The position numbers and the translations under genes are program-made. A DNA stretch of 64,000 nt from positions 1 through 64,000 of the forward strand of contig UCCS01000024.1 in assembly GCA_900470965.1 (NCBI GenBank), written 5' to 3'. The DNA comes from Hyphomicrobiales bacterium. GTDB taxonomy: Bacteria; Pseudomonadota; Alphaproteobacteria; Rhizobiales; Rhizobiaceae. This document shows positions 53,258-62,524 of the stretch, in pieces (positions within the stretch are counted from its first letter, which is position 1; each line of letters opens with the position of its first letter). The notes beneath the pieces were generated by a model. That model was given only the letters and a program-made list of their open reading frames with translations. It had not been told where the DNA came from and searched no databases.

Positions 53258-54134
53258 TTCCGTCGCAATCACCTCGACGGCCGGGGCGCACAAGGTTCAT
53301 TCGGCCGTCACCGAAAGCAAGGTCGCCCGCATCGTGCTGGTCGTCATCTCGCTGCTCTTCCTGCTCCTGATCCTGTTTCTGCCGCTCGCAGCCGTCTTCG
53401 TCGAGGCCTTCCGCAAGGGTGTCGGTTCATTTTTCACAGCCCTTCAGGATGCTGAAACCTTCTCGGCCATCCGCCTGACGCTGATCGTCGCCGGCGTCAG
53501 TGTGCCACTGAACCTCGCCTTCGGCGTTGCCGCCGCCTGGGCGATCGCCAAGTTCGAGTTCAAGGGCAAGGCGTTCCTGACCACACTGATCGACCTGCCC
53601 TTCTCGGTCTCGCCGGTCATTTCAGGCCTCGTCTTCGTGCTGCTCTTCGGCGCCAACACCTGGCTAGGCCAGTGGCTGAGCGTAAACGACATCAAGATCC
53701 TGTTTGCGGCGCCGGGGCTGATCCTCGCCACCATGTTCGTCACTTTTCCCTTCGTTGCGCGGGAGCTCATTCCGCTCATGCAGGAACAGGGAACGCAGGA
53801 TGAGGAAGCGGCCCTTTCGCTCGGCGCAAGCGGCTGGCAAGCCTTCTGGCACGTCACGCTGCCGAATATCAAATGGGGCCTGCTCTACGGCGTGCTGCTG
53901 TGCAATGCCCGCGCTATGGGTGAGTTCGGCGCCGTGTCGGTCGTATCGGGCCATATTCGCGGGCAGACCAATACGATGCCGTTGCAGGTGGAAATCCTCT
54001 ACAACGAGTATAATTTCACCGGGGCCTTTGCGGTCGCTTCGCTTCTGGCCTTGCTTGCCCTCGTCACACTTGTTTTGAAGACGCTGCTGGAAATGCGCTA
54101 TAGCGCCGAAATCGCCGCCAGCCGGCGGCACTGA
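53247..54134 (+). CDS. cysW: Sulfate ABC transporter, permease CysW
   Basis: This 295-aa permease partner of CysT has the coupling motif [20 protein letters not shown] and the CysW-typical [20 protein letters not shown] and [23 protein letters not shown] 53247 lies inside the end of cysT, so translation is coupled. cysA follows after ten bases. Confidence 0.94.
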   Translation: MASDSVAITSTAGAHKVHSAVTESKVARIVLVVISLLFLLLILFLPLAAVFVEAFRKGVGSFFTALQDAETFSAIRLTLIVAGVSVPLNLAFGVAAAWAIAKFEFKGKAFLTTLIDLPFSVSPVISGLVFVLLFGANTWLGQWLSVNDIKILFAAPGLILATMFVTFPFVARELIPLMQEQGTQDEEAALSLGASGWQAFWHVTLPNIKWGLLYGVLLCNARAMGEFGAVSVVSGHIRGQTNTMPLQVEILYNEYNFTGAFAVASLLALLALVTLVLKTLLEMRYSAEIAASRRH

Positions 54135-54144
54135 AGGAATTAGA

Positions 54145-55185
54145 ATGGAAGTACGCGTCCAAAACATACGCAAGGAATTCGACCGCTTTCCGGCGCTGCA
54201 CGATGTCTCGCTCGATATCCGCTCAGGTGAATTGATCGCATTGCTCGGCCCCTCCGGCTCCGGCAAGACCACGCTTCTGCGCCTTATCGCCGGCCTTGAA
54301 AGCCCGACCGAGGGCCAGATCTTCTTCGGCGAAGAGGATGCGTCGAGCAAGACAGTCCAGCAGCGCAATATCGGCTTCGTGTTCCAGCACTATGCGCTTT
54401 TCCGCCATATGACAGTGCTCGACAACGTCTCCTTCGGCCTGAAGGTGCGCAATGCGTCGCGCCGTCCGCCGAAAGCGGAAATCCGCAAGCGAGCGCTGGA
54501 ACTGCTCGACCTCGTACAGCTTTCGGGTCTTGAAAAGCGCTATCCGGCGCAGCTTTCCGGCGGCCAGCGCCAGCGCGTGGCCCTTGCCCGCGCCATGGCG
54601 GTCGAGCCGAACGTCCTGCTGCTCGACGAGCCCTTCGGCGCGCTCGATGCGCAAGTGCGCAAGGACCTACGCAAATGGCTACGCGAAATCCATGACCGCA
54701 CCGGCCACACCACCGTCTTCGTCACCCACGATCAGGATGAGGCGATGGAGCTTGCCGACCGCGTCGTCGTCATGAGCCAGGGTGCAATCGAGCAGGTCGG
54801 CACGCCGGACCAGGTCTATGACAGCCCCAACTCACCCTTCGTCTACGGCTTCGTCGGCCAGTCGAACTGCCTGCAGGTGGAGGTCGCCGGCGGCGATATC
54901 CACTTCGAGGGTCGCTCGCTCGGCCTCAATGCCGAGAGCGAGGCCGATGGTGCTGCGCAGCTCTATTTCCGCCCGCACGATGTCCGGCTCTGCGAATCCG
55001 CCGAGAACTGCATCGCCGGCCAACCAGTCGCCAGCCGGCGCGTCGCAGGTACCCGCCATATCGAACTCGACATCGGCAAGGACCGCCCGCATATCGAGAT
55101 CGAGCTTCCGCCGAGCGAAGCCGACAGGCTCGACCGGTCCCGCGTCGCCTTCAAGCCGACACGCTGGAAGCTTTTCCGGAATTGA
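54145..55185 (+). CDS. cysA: Sulfate ABC transporter, ATPase CysA
   Basis: This 346-aa ATPase has Walker [10 protein letters not shown], the Q-loop [14 protein letters not shown], signature LSGGQRQR, Walker [21 protein letters not shown] and switch His in [16 protein letters not shown]-terminal TOBE-like domain follows ([13 protein letters not shown]). It powers sulfate/thiosulfate import. A terminator follows at 55193. Confidence 0.95.
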   Translation: MEVRVQNIRKEFDRFPALHDVSLDIRSGELIALLGPSGSGKTTLLRLIAGLESPTEGQIFFGEEDASSKTVQQRNIGFVFQHYALFRHMTVLDNVSFGLKVRNASRRPPKAEIRKRALELLDLVQLSGLEKRYPAQLSGGQRQRVALARAMAVEPNVLLLDEPFGALDAQVRKDLRKWLREIHDRTGHTTVFVTHDQDEAMELADRVVVMSQGAIEQVGTPDQVYDSPNSPFVYGFVGQSNCLQVEVAGGDIHFEGRSLGLNAESEADGAAQLYFRPHDVRLCESAENCIAGQPVASRRVAGTRHIELDIGKDRPHIEIELPPSEADRLDRSRVAFKPTRWKLFRN

Positions 55186-55192
55186 TATCACC

Positions 55193-55237
55193 GGTTCCCG
55201 CCAGAATCGTATTTCGGCGGGAACCCTTTGTTATTTT
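55193..55237 (+). terminator. Intrinsic terminator after cysA
   Basis: GGTTCCCGCC and GGCGGGAACC form a perfect 10-bp stem around a 13-nt loop, followed by CTTTGTTATTTTT. It begins eight bases after the cysA stop. Confidence 0.8.
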
Positions 55238-55337
55238 TGTGATCTCCGGTTGTTTGTATTTTTGTCACATGCCGGGTAAAAACGTTTTCGCTTAGATCGA
55301 AAAGGGCTGGACTAATTCCAATAGGAGGCACCTGGCG

Positions 55338-56144
55338 TTGAGGGCGGAGATTTCCTTTGGAAAATCCCTGGTCGGGATTTTATTCGTAGGACTGGCAGCC
55401 GCGAGCTGCACGACGACACCGAAACCGGCGGCAGCGCCGGTTAAAGCCAAATCGAAACAGGTTCAACCGGCAAAGGTCACTTTCAATTACACCACAAAAG
55501 ATCGCGACTGCCTGAAGCGGGCGATGTACTTCGAATCGCAGCATTCGGATGAGGATGGCTATCTGGCTGTCGGCAGTGTGGTCATGAACAGGCTGACCTC
55601 CGGCGCCTATGCCGATTCCATCTGTGGCGTCGTCGCCCAGAAGAGGCAGTTTGCGCCCGGTGTCATGACACGCGAGGTCAAGCCGCAGGCAGAGCCTGAG
55701 CTTGCGACCGCGGTTGACGCGATCCTGAAGGGCGAACGCCATCCGGCCGTGAAGGACGCGATGTTCTTCCACACCGCAGGATTGAAATTTCCTTACAATA
55801 ACATGCACTATGTGACGGTCGCGGGCGGCAACGCCTTCTACGAGAAGCGCGACGAAGATGGAACGCTCGAAACGCCGCCACCACTGCCGTCCTACGAAGT
55901 CGCGATGAACTATGTGCCCGGCGAAAGCATGCTGCCGCCACAATTCGAGGTGTTGATCCCGTCAGATGTTCCGGTACCGATCCCGTCCCCAGACCCCGCG
56001 GCGACGGCAAGTACCAACCCGTTGCCGATACCAGCAGCGACCGCGATCGAGCCTGAACCCGGCACGCCTATCGCCATCCCGACACCGCGCCCTGCCTATG
56101 ACAGCGCGATGTTGCGACCAGGCATTTCGGCAAACGGCAGCTGA
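55338..56144 (+). CDS. SleB-family cell-wall hydrolase, probable lipoprotein
   Basis: This 268-aa protein has an N-terminal hydrophobic segment with a lipobox-like AASC (Cys24), so it is probably membrane-anchored. The hydrolase_2 (SleB/CwlJ) domain spans about 50-165, with the catalytic Glu66 in AMYFESQHSDEDGYLAVGSV and VVMNRLTSGAYADSICGVVA. It acts on peptidoglycan glycan strands. The C-terminal 80 residues are rich in Pro and Ala and disordered. The start is TTG 55338 with AGGAGG nine bases upstream. It converges on pepT. Confidence 0.85.
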   Translation: MRAEISFGKSLVGILFVGLAAASCTTTPKPAAAPVKAKSKQVQPAKVTFNYTTKDRDCLKRAMYFESQHSDEDGYLAVGSVVMNRLTSGAYADSICGVVAQKRQFAPGVMTREVKPQAEPELATAVDAILKGERHPAVKDAMFFHTAGLKFPYNNMHYVTVAGGNAFYEKRDEDGTLETPPPLPSYEVAMNYVPGESMLPPQFEVLIPSDVPVPIPSPDPAATASTNPLPIPAATAIEPEPGTPIAIPTPRPAYDSAMLRPGISANGS

Positions 56145-56156
56145 TTGCGGAAGAAT

Positions 56157-56179
56157 GAAGAGCGCTAGGCGCGCTCTTC
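56157..56179. terminator. Hairpin between converging cell-wall hydrolase and pepT genes
   Basis: GAAGAGCGC-taggc-GCGCTCTTC is a perfect 9-bp stem that includes the pepT stop codon. There is no T-run; a bidirectional terminator role is inferred from the place. Confidence 0.45.
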
Positions 56180-57397
56180 CCAGACCTTGGCGAGCTCCAC
56201 GATCGTCCTGACGGCCTTTTCCATATCCTGGCGGCTGATCCATTCGAGCGGTGAGTGGAAGGCATGACCGCCAGCGAAAATGTTGGGGCACGGCAGGCCC
56301 ATGAAAGAAAGACGCGAGCCGTCGGTGCCGCCGCGGATACTGCCGCGCACTGGCGTCATATCCGCCCGGCGCACCGCCTCGACGGCGTTCTCGACAATCT
56401 CAGGATGACGGTCGAGCACAACCTTCATGTTGCGGTACTGTTCCTTCACGTCAAAACGATAGGTCGAGCCCGGATAGGCCTTCATCACATCCCTGACGAT
56501 CGCTTCGAGCATGGTCTCCTTTTCGGTCAGACCCTCGTCAGTGAAATCGCGAATGATGAGGCTGATCGCAGCCTTTTCCATCGAGCCCGCCACCCCTGTC
56601 GGATGGATAAAGCCCTGCTTCCCCTCGGTCGTTTCCGGCGCAATCTCCTTAGGCAGCCGATCGATAATCGCGCCGGCGATCTTGATGGCATTTTCCATCC
56701 GGTCCTTGGCAAAACCCGGATGGATTGCCACGCCGGCGATAACGATATCGACGCTATCTGCCGAAAAGGTCTCGTCCTCGATATGGCCGGCGGTTTCGCC
56801 ATCCATCGTATAAGCAAATTCCGCGCCGAGCTTCTTCAGATCGACCTTATTGACGCCACGGCCGACCTCTTCGTCCGGCGTAAACAGGATCTTGATCGTC
56901 CCATGCTTGATCCCGGGATTATTGACGAGGATCTGCGCGGCAGCCACGATTTCCGCCAGGCCCGCCTTGTCGTCGGCGCCGAGCAAGGTCGTTCCATCGG
57001 TCGTAACGATATCGTTGCCGATCTGATTCTTCAGCTCAGGATGTTCTGAAACACGGATCACCCGGCTCGGATCACCAGGAAGCTGGATATCCCCGCCCGC
57101 ATAGGCCTTCACCATCTGAGGCTTGACGTTCTTGCCGGTGAAGTCAGGCGCAGTGTCCATATGCGAGCAGAAGCAGATGACCGGCACGCTCTTGTCGGTA
57201 TTGGCCGGAATGGTCGCATAAACATAGCCGTGCTCATCGAGATGCGCATCCGAAAGGCCGATCTCCAAGAGTTCCCGAACTAGAACCCGGCCGAGATCCT
57301 TCTGTTTTTCGGTGGTCGGCTGCGTGGATGAGGCAGGATCAGATTGGGTGTCGATGACGACATAGCGGAGAAAACGGTCGAGAACAGTGTCTGTCAT
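56165..57397 (-). CDS. pepT: Peptidase T (tripeptide aminopeptidase)
   Basis: This 410-aa zinc peptidase of the M20B family removes N-terminal residues from tripeptides. The metal motifs are present: CFCSHMDTAPD with His and Asp, LLGADDKAGLAEIVAAAQ, LFTPDEEVGRGVNKVDLKKL with the catalytic Glu pair, TMDGETAG and NIFAGGHAFHSPLEWIS with the last His ligand. The start is taken as ATG 57397 (MTDTVLDRFLRYVVIDTQSD); ATG 57406 adds three residues. A 7-bp inverted repeat lies just upstream at 57413-57431. Confidence 0.93.
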   Translation of the reverse strand: MTDTVLDRFLRYVVIDTQSDPASSTQPTTEKQKDLGRVLVRELLEIGLSDAHLDEHGYVYATIPANTDKSVPVICFCSHMDTAPDFTGKNVKPQMVKAYAGGDIQLPGDPSRVIRVSEHPELKNQIGNDIVTTDGTTLLGADDKAGLAEIVAAAQILVNNPGIKHGTIKILFTPDEEVGRGVNKVDLKKLGAEFAYTMDGETAGHIEDETFSADSVDIVIAGVAIHPGFAKDRMENAIKIAGAIIDRLPKEIAPETTEGKQGFIHPTGVAGSMEKAAISLIIRDFTDEGLTEKETMLEAIVRDVMKAYPGSTYRFDVKEQYRNMKVVLDRHPEIVENAVEAVRRADMTPVRGSIRGGTDGSRLSFMGLPCPNIFAGGHAFHSPLEWISRQDMEKAVRTIVELAKVWEERA

Positions 57398-57412
57398 AAT
57401 ATCCATTCCAGC

Positions 57413-57431
57413 ATGATCATCCTCTGATCAT
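57413..57431. promoter_or_regulatory. Inverted repeat upstream of pepT
   Basis: ATGATCA-tcctc-TGATCAT is a perfect 7-bp inverted repeat with a 5-nt spacer, placed 16 bases before the pepT start. It could be an operator or simply a leader structure. Confidence 0.35.
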
Positions 57432-57480
57432 ATAGCCATCGAAGGCCCTGTGATGAAAGCTCTTTTCCGCTCCCAGCGGG

Positions 57481-58230
57481 CTACGCGCCGGCGAGCGTCT
57501 GCATCGATACCACATGCGATAGCAGCCGGTCGTTCGTGACCTCGTGCACCAGAAAGGAGGAAGCGTCGAGAACGGGAAGATCAGCCCGATCCCCGAGAAG
57601 AAGCGGATTGGGCGGGCAAAGCGAACCGCATGTCTGGAGGGCAATCAAGCCCACTCTGCTGGAAACTGGCCGGTGAACATGGCCGCAGAGAATTCCAAGC
57701 GGCGGAGATCCCCGCGCGTTCAAAAGCTCAAGAAGCGCATCATCATTTCTGCACCCGACCTGATCGAGCACTTCTATGCCGATGCCGAACGGCGGCTGAT
57801 GCATGAAGAGGAGAAAAGGCGTCGCAACATCGGCGAGCGTGCTCTTCAGCCACGACAGATGCGGCCGGATATCGCCATGGCTTTGACCGGCTACCGTTAC
57901 ATCGACGCCAATAACGGTCGCGTCATTGAAAGCCGCCTGGAAATGCATCGACCCCGACGGGTCTGCCCAGTTGCCAACTTCGGCAAGCTCGGCTCGCATC
58001 ACCGATTGATCATCGCCGTTACCTGGCAAGATATAAGTGGGAAAATCCAGCACTTGCAGGCCTTCCGCAATCTGACGATAGCCCTGTTGCCATCCGTCAT
58101 CCACCAGGTCGCCGGTCAGAACAAGCGCATCCGGCCGGAAAGCCTTTAACCAATCGATTGCTCTTTCGAATGTGAGCAGCGACGGACTATCTGGACTGGC
58201 ATGGATATCGGATATCTGCGCAACAAGCAT
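57481..58230 (-). CDS. Calcineurin-like metallophosphoesterase (class III PDE type) lacking the GNHD histidine
   Basis: This 249-aa protein follows the class III cyclic-nucleotide phosphodiesterase/GpdQ plan: metal ligands Asp8 and His10 in ISDIH, Asp41 in LTGDLVDDG, Asn71, His in FMHQPPF and the GHVH pair near the end. The usual GNHD motif reads GNGDD, with Gly72 in place of the catalytic histidine. It may hydrolyse cyclic nucleotides or phosphodiesters slowly, or do something else. It is cytoplasmic, stands between pepT and the sugar transporter ATPase gene on the same strand, and has no partner gene. Confidence 0.82.
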   Translation of the reverse strand: MLVAQISDIHASPDSPSLLTFERAIDWLKAFRPDALVLTGDLVDDGWQQGYRQIAEGLQVLDFPTYILPGNGDDQSVMRAELAEVGNWADPSGSMHFQAAFNDATVIGVDVTVAGQSHGDIRPHLSWLKSTLADVATPFLLFMHQPPFGIGIEVLDQVGCRNDDALLELLNARGSPPLGILCGHVHRPVSSRVGLIALQTCGSLCPPNPLLLGDRADLPVLDASSFLVHEVTNDRLLSHVVSMQTLAGA

Positions 58231-58302
58231 ATCGCCCCCCTCGATCCCTGAGGAAGGCAGTATGCCGAAAGCGACAGTTGCATTCTATCGCCTTCCTTCC
58301 GT

Positions 58303-59361
58303 TCAATCGACGCGATTGCCCTCACCGTTGAACACATGCAGATGCTTGGCCGGAAAGGTGACATTGACCTTCGGCCCCGCAGTCAACGCCTCACGATCGA
58401 GCGTGAAGATCTTGAACGGCAGGCCATGCAGCGAAAGATGCAGGATGATGCCGAAGCCGGTTGGCTCGACGAGCTCGACGTCGGCGGCAATCCCGGCCCC
58501 ATCATCTGTCATGACGACATGTTCAGGCCGGATGCCAAGCGTCACCTTTTCGCCGTTCGACAAGGGCAGCGACGTGTTGAGCGGCACGATCGTGCCGTCC
58601 TTCAGCTTCACGCCGCCTGCTTCATAGCTCGCCTCGAGGAAGTTCATGCCGGGCGAGCCGATGAAGCCCGCGACGAAGAGGTTGGCGGGGCGATCGTAAA
58701 GCTCCAAGGGGCTGCCGACCTGCTGCACGACCCCGCCATGCATGGCGACGATCCGGTCCGCCAGCGTCATCGCCTCGATCTGGTCGTGGGTCACGTAGAT
58801 CGAGGTTGCCTTGAGGTCGCCATGCAATTTCTTGATTTCGGCGCGCATCTGCTCGCGCAGGCGCGCATCGAGGTTCGACAGCGGCTCGTCGAACAGGAAG
58901 GCTTTCGGCTGGCGCACGATGGCGCGGCCCATGGCGACGCGCTGGCGCTGGCCGCCGGACAGCGCTTTCGGCCGGCGTTCGAGCAGCGGGTCGAGACCGA
59001 GCTTGGAGGCGGCACTGGCAACAGCGCTGGCGATCTTCTCCTTCGCCGTCTTCCTGAGCTTGAGGCTGTAGCTCATATTGCCGGCGACATTCATGTGCGG
59101 ATAGAGCGCGTAGGACTGGAACACCATGGCGATGTCGCGATCCTTCGGATGCAACTCGTTGACGCGGTTGCCGGCAATACGGATCTCGCCACCGGTCACC
59201 TCTTCGAGGCCTGCAATCATGCGCAGCAGCGTGGACTTGCCGCAGCCGGACGGGCCGACCAGCACGACGAATTCACCGTCCTTGATCTCCAGATCGACGC
59301 CGTGCAGCACGGACATATGACCATAGGATTTCTGGATATTCTTGATGTCGATCGATGCCAT
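58303..59361 (-). CDS. Carbohydrate ABC transporter, ATPase (UgpC/MalK type)
   Basis: This 352-aa ATPase of CUT1 importers has Walker A GPSGCGKST, signature LSGGQRQR, Walker B AFLFDEPLSNLDARLREQMR and switch His in VTHDQIEAMTLADR. A C-terminal regulatory TOBE domain follows (LGIRPEHVVM). It is the last gene of the minus-strand operon 64000-58303 and follows the second permease gene by four bases. The substrate is set by the binding protein and is unknown. Confidence 0.93.
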   Translation of the reverse strand: MASIDIKNIQKSYGHMSVLHGVDLEIKDGEFVVLVGPSGCGKSTLLRMIAGLEEVTGGEIRIAGNRVNELHPKDRDIAMVFQSYALYPHMNVAGNMSYSLKLRKTAKEKIASAVASAASKLGLDPLLERRPKALSGGQRQRVAMGRAIVRQPKAFLFDEPLSNLDARLREQMRAEIKKLHGDLKATSIYVTHDQIEAMTLADRIVAMHGGVVQQVGSPLELYDRPANLFVAGFIGSPGMNFLEASYEAGGVKLKDGTIVPLNTSLPLSNGEKVTLGIRPEHVVMTDDGAGIAADVELVEPTGFGIILHLSLHGLPFKIFTLDREALTAGPKVNVTFPAKHLHVFNGEGNRVD

Positions 59362-59365
59362 GTGA

Positions 59366-60196
59366 CTAACCCTTGACCGCGCCGGCCGTCAGGCCCTGGA
59401 CGAGATAACGCTGGATGAGCAGGAAGAAGAGGCCGGCCGGAATAAGCGCCATGATGCCTGCCGCCATCATCTGCCCGAAATCCACGGAGAACTTCGAAAC
59501 GAAGGTAAGAAGGCCGACCGGGAAGGTCGCCGCGTCATTGCCGTTGATCAGCATCAGCGCGAAGAGAAGTTCGCTCCAGGCCGCCGTGAAGACGAAGCCG
59601 AGGGTCGCAGCAATGCCGGGCAGGGTCAGCGGCAGGATGATCTGCCGGAAGGCCGTGAACTGGGTGGCGCCATCGATCATCGCCGCCTCCTCGAGATCCT
59701 TCGGGATGCCATCGAAGAAGGACTGCATCAGGAAGGTTGCGAAGGGCACGTTGAAGGCTGTGTAGACGATAACGAGACCCGTCAGGCTGTTCGTCAAATG
59801 CAGCGGCGACAGGATCTTGAATATCGGCGCCACCAGCATGACGAGCGGGAACATCTGGGTCAGCAGCATCAGCGCCACGATCCAGTATTTCGCACGGAAG
59901 TTAAAGCGTGACAGCGCATAGCCTGACAGCGCGGCGCAGATCGTCACTGTCACCGCCGTCGAAGCCGAGACGATGACGCTGTTCTTGAAGAACGTCGGAA
60001 AGGCGCTGTGCTCCAGCACGAAGCTGTAGTGCTCCCATGTGGTCCGCGACGGCCACATGCGCACACCCTCGGTATAGAGCAGATCATTCGGCGTGACCGA
60101 GACCTTCAGGAGCCAGAAGAGCGGGAAGAGCGCGAAAACGACATAGACGAGGATCGCCAGACGGTGCGCGACAGTGGGGAGAATGGAACGTCTCAT
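59366..60196 (-). CDS. Carbohydrate ABC transporter, permease (MalG/UgpE type)
   Basis: This 276-aa inner-membrane permease has six hydrophobic segments and the EAA coupling loop DLEEAAMIDGATQFTAFRQI. The ending LIQRYLVQGLTAGAVKG is the CUT1 second-permease hallmark. ATG 60196 lies four bases after the stop of the first permease gene, so the pair is translated together. Confidence 0.93.
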   Translation of the reverse strand: MRRSILPTVAHRLAILVYVVFALFPLFWLLKVSVTPNDLLYTEGVRMWPSRTTWEHYSFVLEHSAFPTFFKNSVIVSASTAVTVTICAALSGYALSRFNFRAKYWIVALMLLTQMFPLVMLVAPIFKILSPLHLTNSLTGLVIVYTAFNVPFATFLMQSFFDGIPKDLEEAAMIDGATQFTAFRQIILPLTLPGIAATLGFVFTAAWSELLFALMLINGNDAATFPVGLLTFVSKFSVDFGQMMAAGIMALIPAGLFFLLIQRYLVQGLTAGAVKG

Positions 60197-60199
60197 GGC

Positions 60200-61135
60200 T
60201 CAATCCTTGGCCAGCAGGCTCTGCCGCAGCAGGATGATCAGCATGGAATAGGCGAGAAGCAGGATCAGCAGCACCAGCGCGATCGCCGAGGCATAACCGA
60301 AATCGAGCCGCTTGAAGGCCTGGGTGAAGATGTAGCTGGCGACGATCTGTGTTCTGTCCGCCGGACCGCCGCCGGTCATGACGACGATGAGATCGGCAAA
60401 ATTCGAGATCCACACAGTGCGCAGCATCACGGTGATGGCGATCGTCGGCGCGAGGAACGGTAGGGTGATTGACCAGAAGCGCTGGAACCAGCCGGCACCG
60501 TCGATGGAGGCAGCTTCATAGAGATCGCGCGGGATCGCCTGGAGGGCAGCGAGCAGTGTGATGGCGAAGAAGGGAATGCCCCACCAGACATTGGCAATGA
60601 TCGGTCCCCACATCGCATATTGCGGATCGGAGAGGATATTGCCCGGCTCGTTCATCAGCCCAAGTGCAAAGAGCCAGTGCGGGATCGGTCCGATGACTGG
60701 ATTGAAGAGCCAGGCCCAGTTGAGGCCGGCAAGAAACGACGGCACGGCCCAGGGCAGGAAGACCAGAGCCTGAATGATACCCCTGCCCCAGAATGGCTTG
60801 TCGAGTAGAAGTGCGAGGATGAGGCCGAAGATGAACTGCAGAATGACGGAAGCGCCGGTCCACCAGAGCGTATTTCTGAGGGCACCATAAAACGCCGCGT
60901 CGCGGGACAGTTCGCGGAAATGTTCGATTCCCACAAACCCGCCGGAGAAGGGGTTGAGCAGCTGTATATCACGGAAGGCATAGGAAACGCCGACCACGAG
61001 CGGCACCAGCATGACCGCGATGATCAGAATCAGCGAAGGCGCGCTGTAAAGATAGGGCTCCGAGGCATCCGCCAGGCGGCGTAGCCATGGCCGGCGGTCG
61101 CGGCGCGTCTCGAGCGTGTCAGCGGTGATGGTCAT
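60200..61135 (-). CDS. Carbohydrate ABC transporter, permease (MalF/UgpA type)
   Basis: This 311-aa permease has six hydrophobic segments and the EAA loop DLYEAASIDGAGWFQRFWSI. The SAPSLILIIAVMLVPLVVGV and FLPWAVPSFLAGLNWAWLFN segments are typical of CUT1 first permeases. It follows the binding-protein gene after a 93-base gap that holds a 12-bp hairpin. Confidence 0.93.
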   Translation of the reverse strand: MTITADTLETRRDRRPWLRRLADASEPYLYSAPSLILIIAVMLVPLVVGVSYAFRDIQLLNPFSGGFVGIEHFRELSRDAAFYGALRNTLWWTGASVILQFIFGLILALLLDKPFWGRGIIQALVFLPWAVPSFLAGLNWAWLFNPVIGPIPHWLFALGLMNEPGNILSDPQYAMWGPIIANVWWGIPFFAITLLAALQAIPRDLYEAASIDGAGWFQRFWSITLPFLAPTIAITVMLRTVWISNFADLIVVMTGGGPADRTQIVASYIFTQAFKRLDFGYASAIALVLLILLLAYSMLIILLRQSLLAKD

Positions 61136-61186
61136 TACCCGATACTTCCCCTTGCGGCGCTTCGGCGCGCCGTCTGTCGTTGCATG

Positions 61187-61215
61187 AGCGGCGGCGGAAA
61201 ATCTCCGCCGCCGCT
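61187..61215 (-). promoter_or_regulatory. 12-bp hairpin between binding-protein and permease genes
   Basis: AGCGGCGGCGGA-aaatc-TCCGCCGCCGCT is a perfect 12-bp stem with a 5-nt loop and no T-run. It lies downstream of the binding-protein stop and probably stabilises that message, so that more binding protein than permease is made. The place is equivalent to the hairpin after rhaS. Confidence 0.6.
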
Positions 61216-61228
61216 TGCGCAGTTGACC

Positions 61229-62488
61229 TTACTTCTTGGCGAGGAACTTCTGCTGCGCCTTGGTAAGGTAATCGGCCCACTGATCGGCGAGGTCCTTGGC
61301 GGAGATGTCACCCAGCAGTGCCTGCTGCGAGGTCTTGATCGCCATGGAATCCTTGAAGAAGGCGAATTCCTCGAGGTAGGTCGGCATGACAGTCGGAACG
61401 GTGTCCTTGTCGGCGAGCTCCTCGAACCAGCCCTTGAACTGGTCACCGGCGTAGAACGGATCTTTCTCCGCGGCAGTATAGGCCGGCAGAGCGCCGATCT
61501 TCTTATTCCACTCGATATTGCCCTCAGGCCCTTCGAGGGTCGCGATCAGCTTCCAGGAGAGATCCTTGTTCTGGCTCGTCGTGAACATCGACCAGCCGCC
61601 GTAGCCGATGGTCGGATAGGACTTGCCGGCCGGGCCTTTCGGCAGCGGAATGACGCCGAAATCTTCCTTCTTCATGCGCTCGGCAATCGCGATCAGCGCA
61701 TCCGGATCCTGGTCGAGGAAGGCGCAGGTGCCGGAATAGAAGCCGGCTACGACTTCGTTGAAGCCCCAGTTGACGCTGTCTTTCGGGGCATAACCCTTCT
61801 TGTAGAGATCGACCATCCACTCGATACCCTTTGCCCAGCCTTCGCTGTTCATGGTCGAGGTGCCGTCCTCCTTGAAGTACTTGTTGTCGCCGGCCATGGA
61901 AGCGGCAAAGATCATCCAGCCGTTGAGGCCACCCGGACCACCGCGCATGCAGTAGCCGTATTTGCCCGAGAGCTTGGAGACGGCTTCGGAGGCCTTGGTG
62001 AAATCCTCCATGGTCTTCGGCGGCTCCTTGACGCCCGCTTCCGCGAGCAGCTTCTTGTTGTAGAACATGGCGCGCAGATAGAAGCCGTAGGGCAGCATAT
62101 AGGCGGTGTTGTTGACGTCACGGCCAAGGTCCAGAGCGCGCGGCGTCAGCTCCTTGGTGTGCTCCCACTTTGCAAGATAGGGCTCGAGGCTTTCGAGCAT
62201 GCCGTTATTGGCATAGAGCGACAGCCAGGTATCGGGCATTTCCATCACGTCGGGCACATCGCCCGCCGAAACCATGGTGGCGAACTTCTGGAAAGCTTCG
62301 TTCCAGGGCAGCGAGATGATGTCGACCTTGGTGCCGGGATTGGCGGCTTCGAACTTGCCGACGATCGATTTCAGCGTTTCGGTGCGCTCGGGGCTGGTGA
62401 TAACTTCCACGAGCTTCAGCGTGGTGTCCGCAAAAGCCGTACCCGCCATCATCGTGGCGAAGAGTGTTGAGAGAATAAACTTTTTCAT
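61229..62488 (-). CDS. Carbohydrate ABC transporter, periplasmic binding protein (CUT1 type)
   Basis: This 419-aa extracellular solute-binding protein family 1 member has a signal peptide to residue 20 (ending AGTAFA). It has KLVEVITSPERTETLKSIVG, FEAANPGTKVDIISLPWNEA and YMLPYGFYLRAMFYNKKLLA. The ligand is probably a sugar, oligosaccharide or polyol. It lies 36 bases after the PLP enzyme gene on the same strand. The link of a carbohydrate-type importer to a sulfur-amino-acid-type enzyme is unusual. Confidence 0.9.
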   Translation of the reverse strand: MKKFILSTLFATMMAGTAFADTTLKLVEVITSPERTETLKSIVGKFEAANPGTKVDIISLPWNEAFQKFATMVSAGDVPDVMEMPDTWLSLYANNGMLESLEPYLAKWEHTKELTPRALDLGRDVNNTAYMLPYGFYLRAMFYNKKLLAEAGVKEPPKTMEDFTKASEAVSKLSGKYGYCMRGGPGGLNGWMIFAASMAGDNKYFKEDGTSTMNSEGWAKGIEWMVDLYKKGYAPKDSVNWGFNEVVAGFYSGTCAFLDQDPDALIAIAERMKKEDFGVIPLPKGPAGKSYPTIGYGGWSMFTTSQNKDLSWKLIATLEGPEGNIEWNKKIGALPAYTAAEKDPFYAGDQFKGWFEELADKDTVPTVMPTYLEEFAFFKDSMAIKTSQQALLGDISAKDLADQWADYLTKAQQKFLAKK

Positions 62489-62524
62489 TTTTGGTTCCCC
62501 TCCGTAGTTGTTGTGAGGTTTCGG

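Noticed and set aside
61184..62470. 428-codon plus-strand frame
   Set aside because: Antisense to the sugar-binding protein gene, which has a signal peptide and family motifs.
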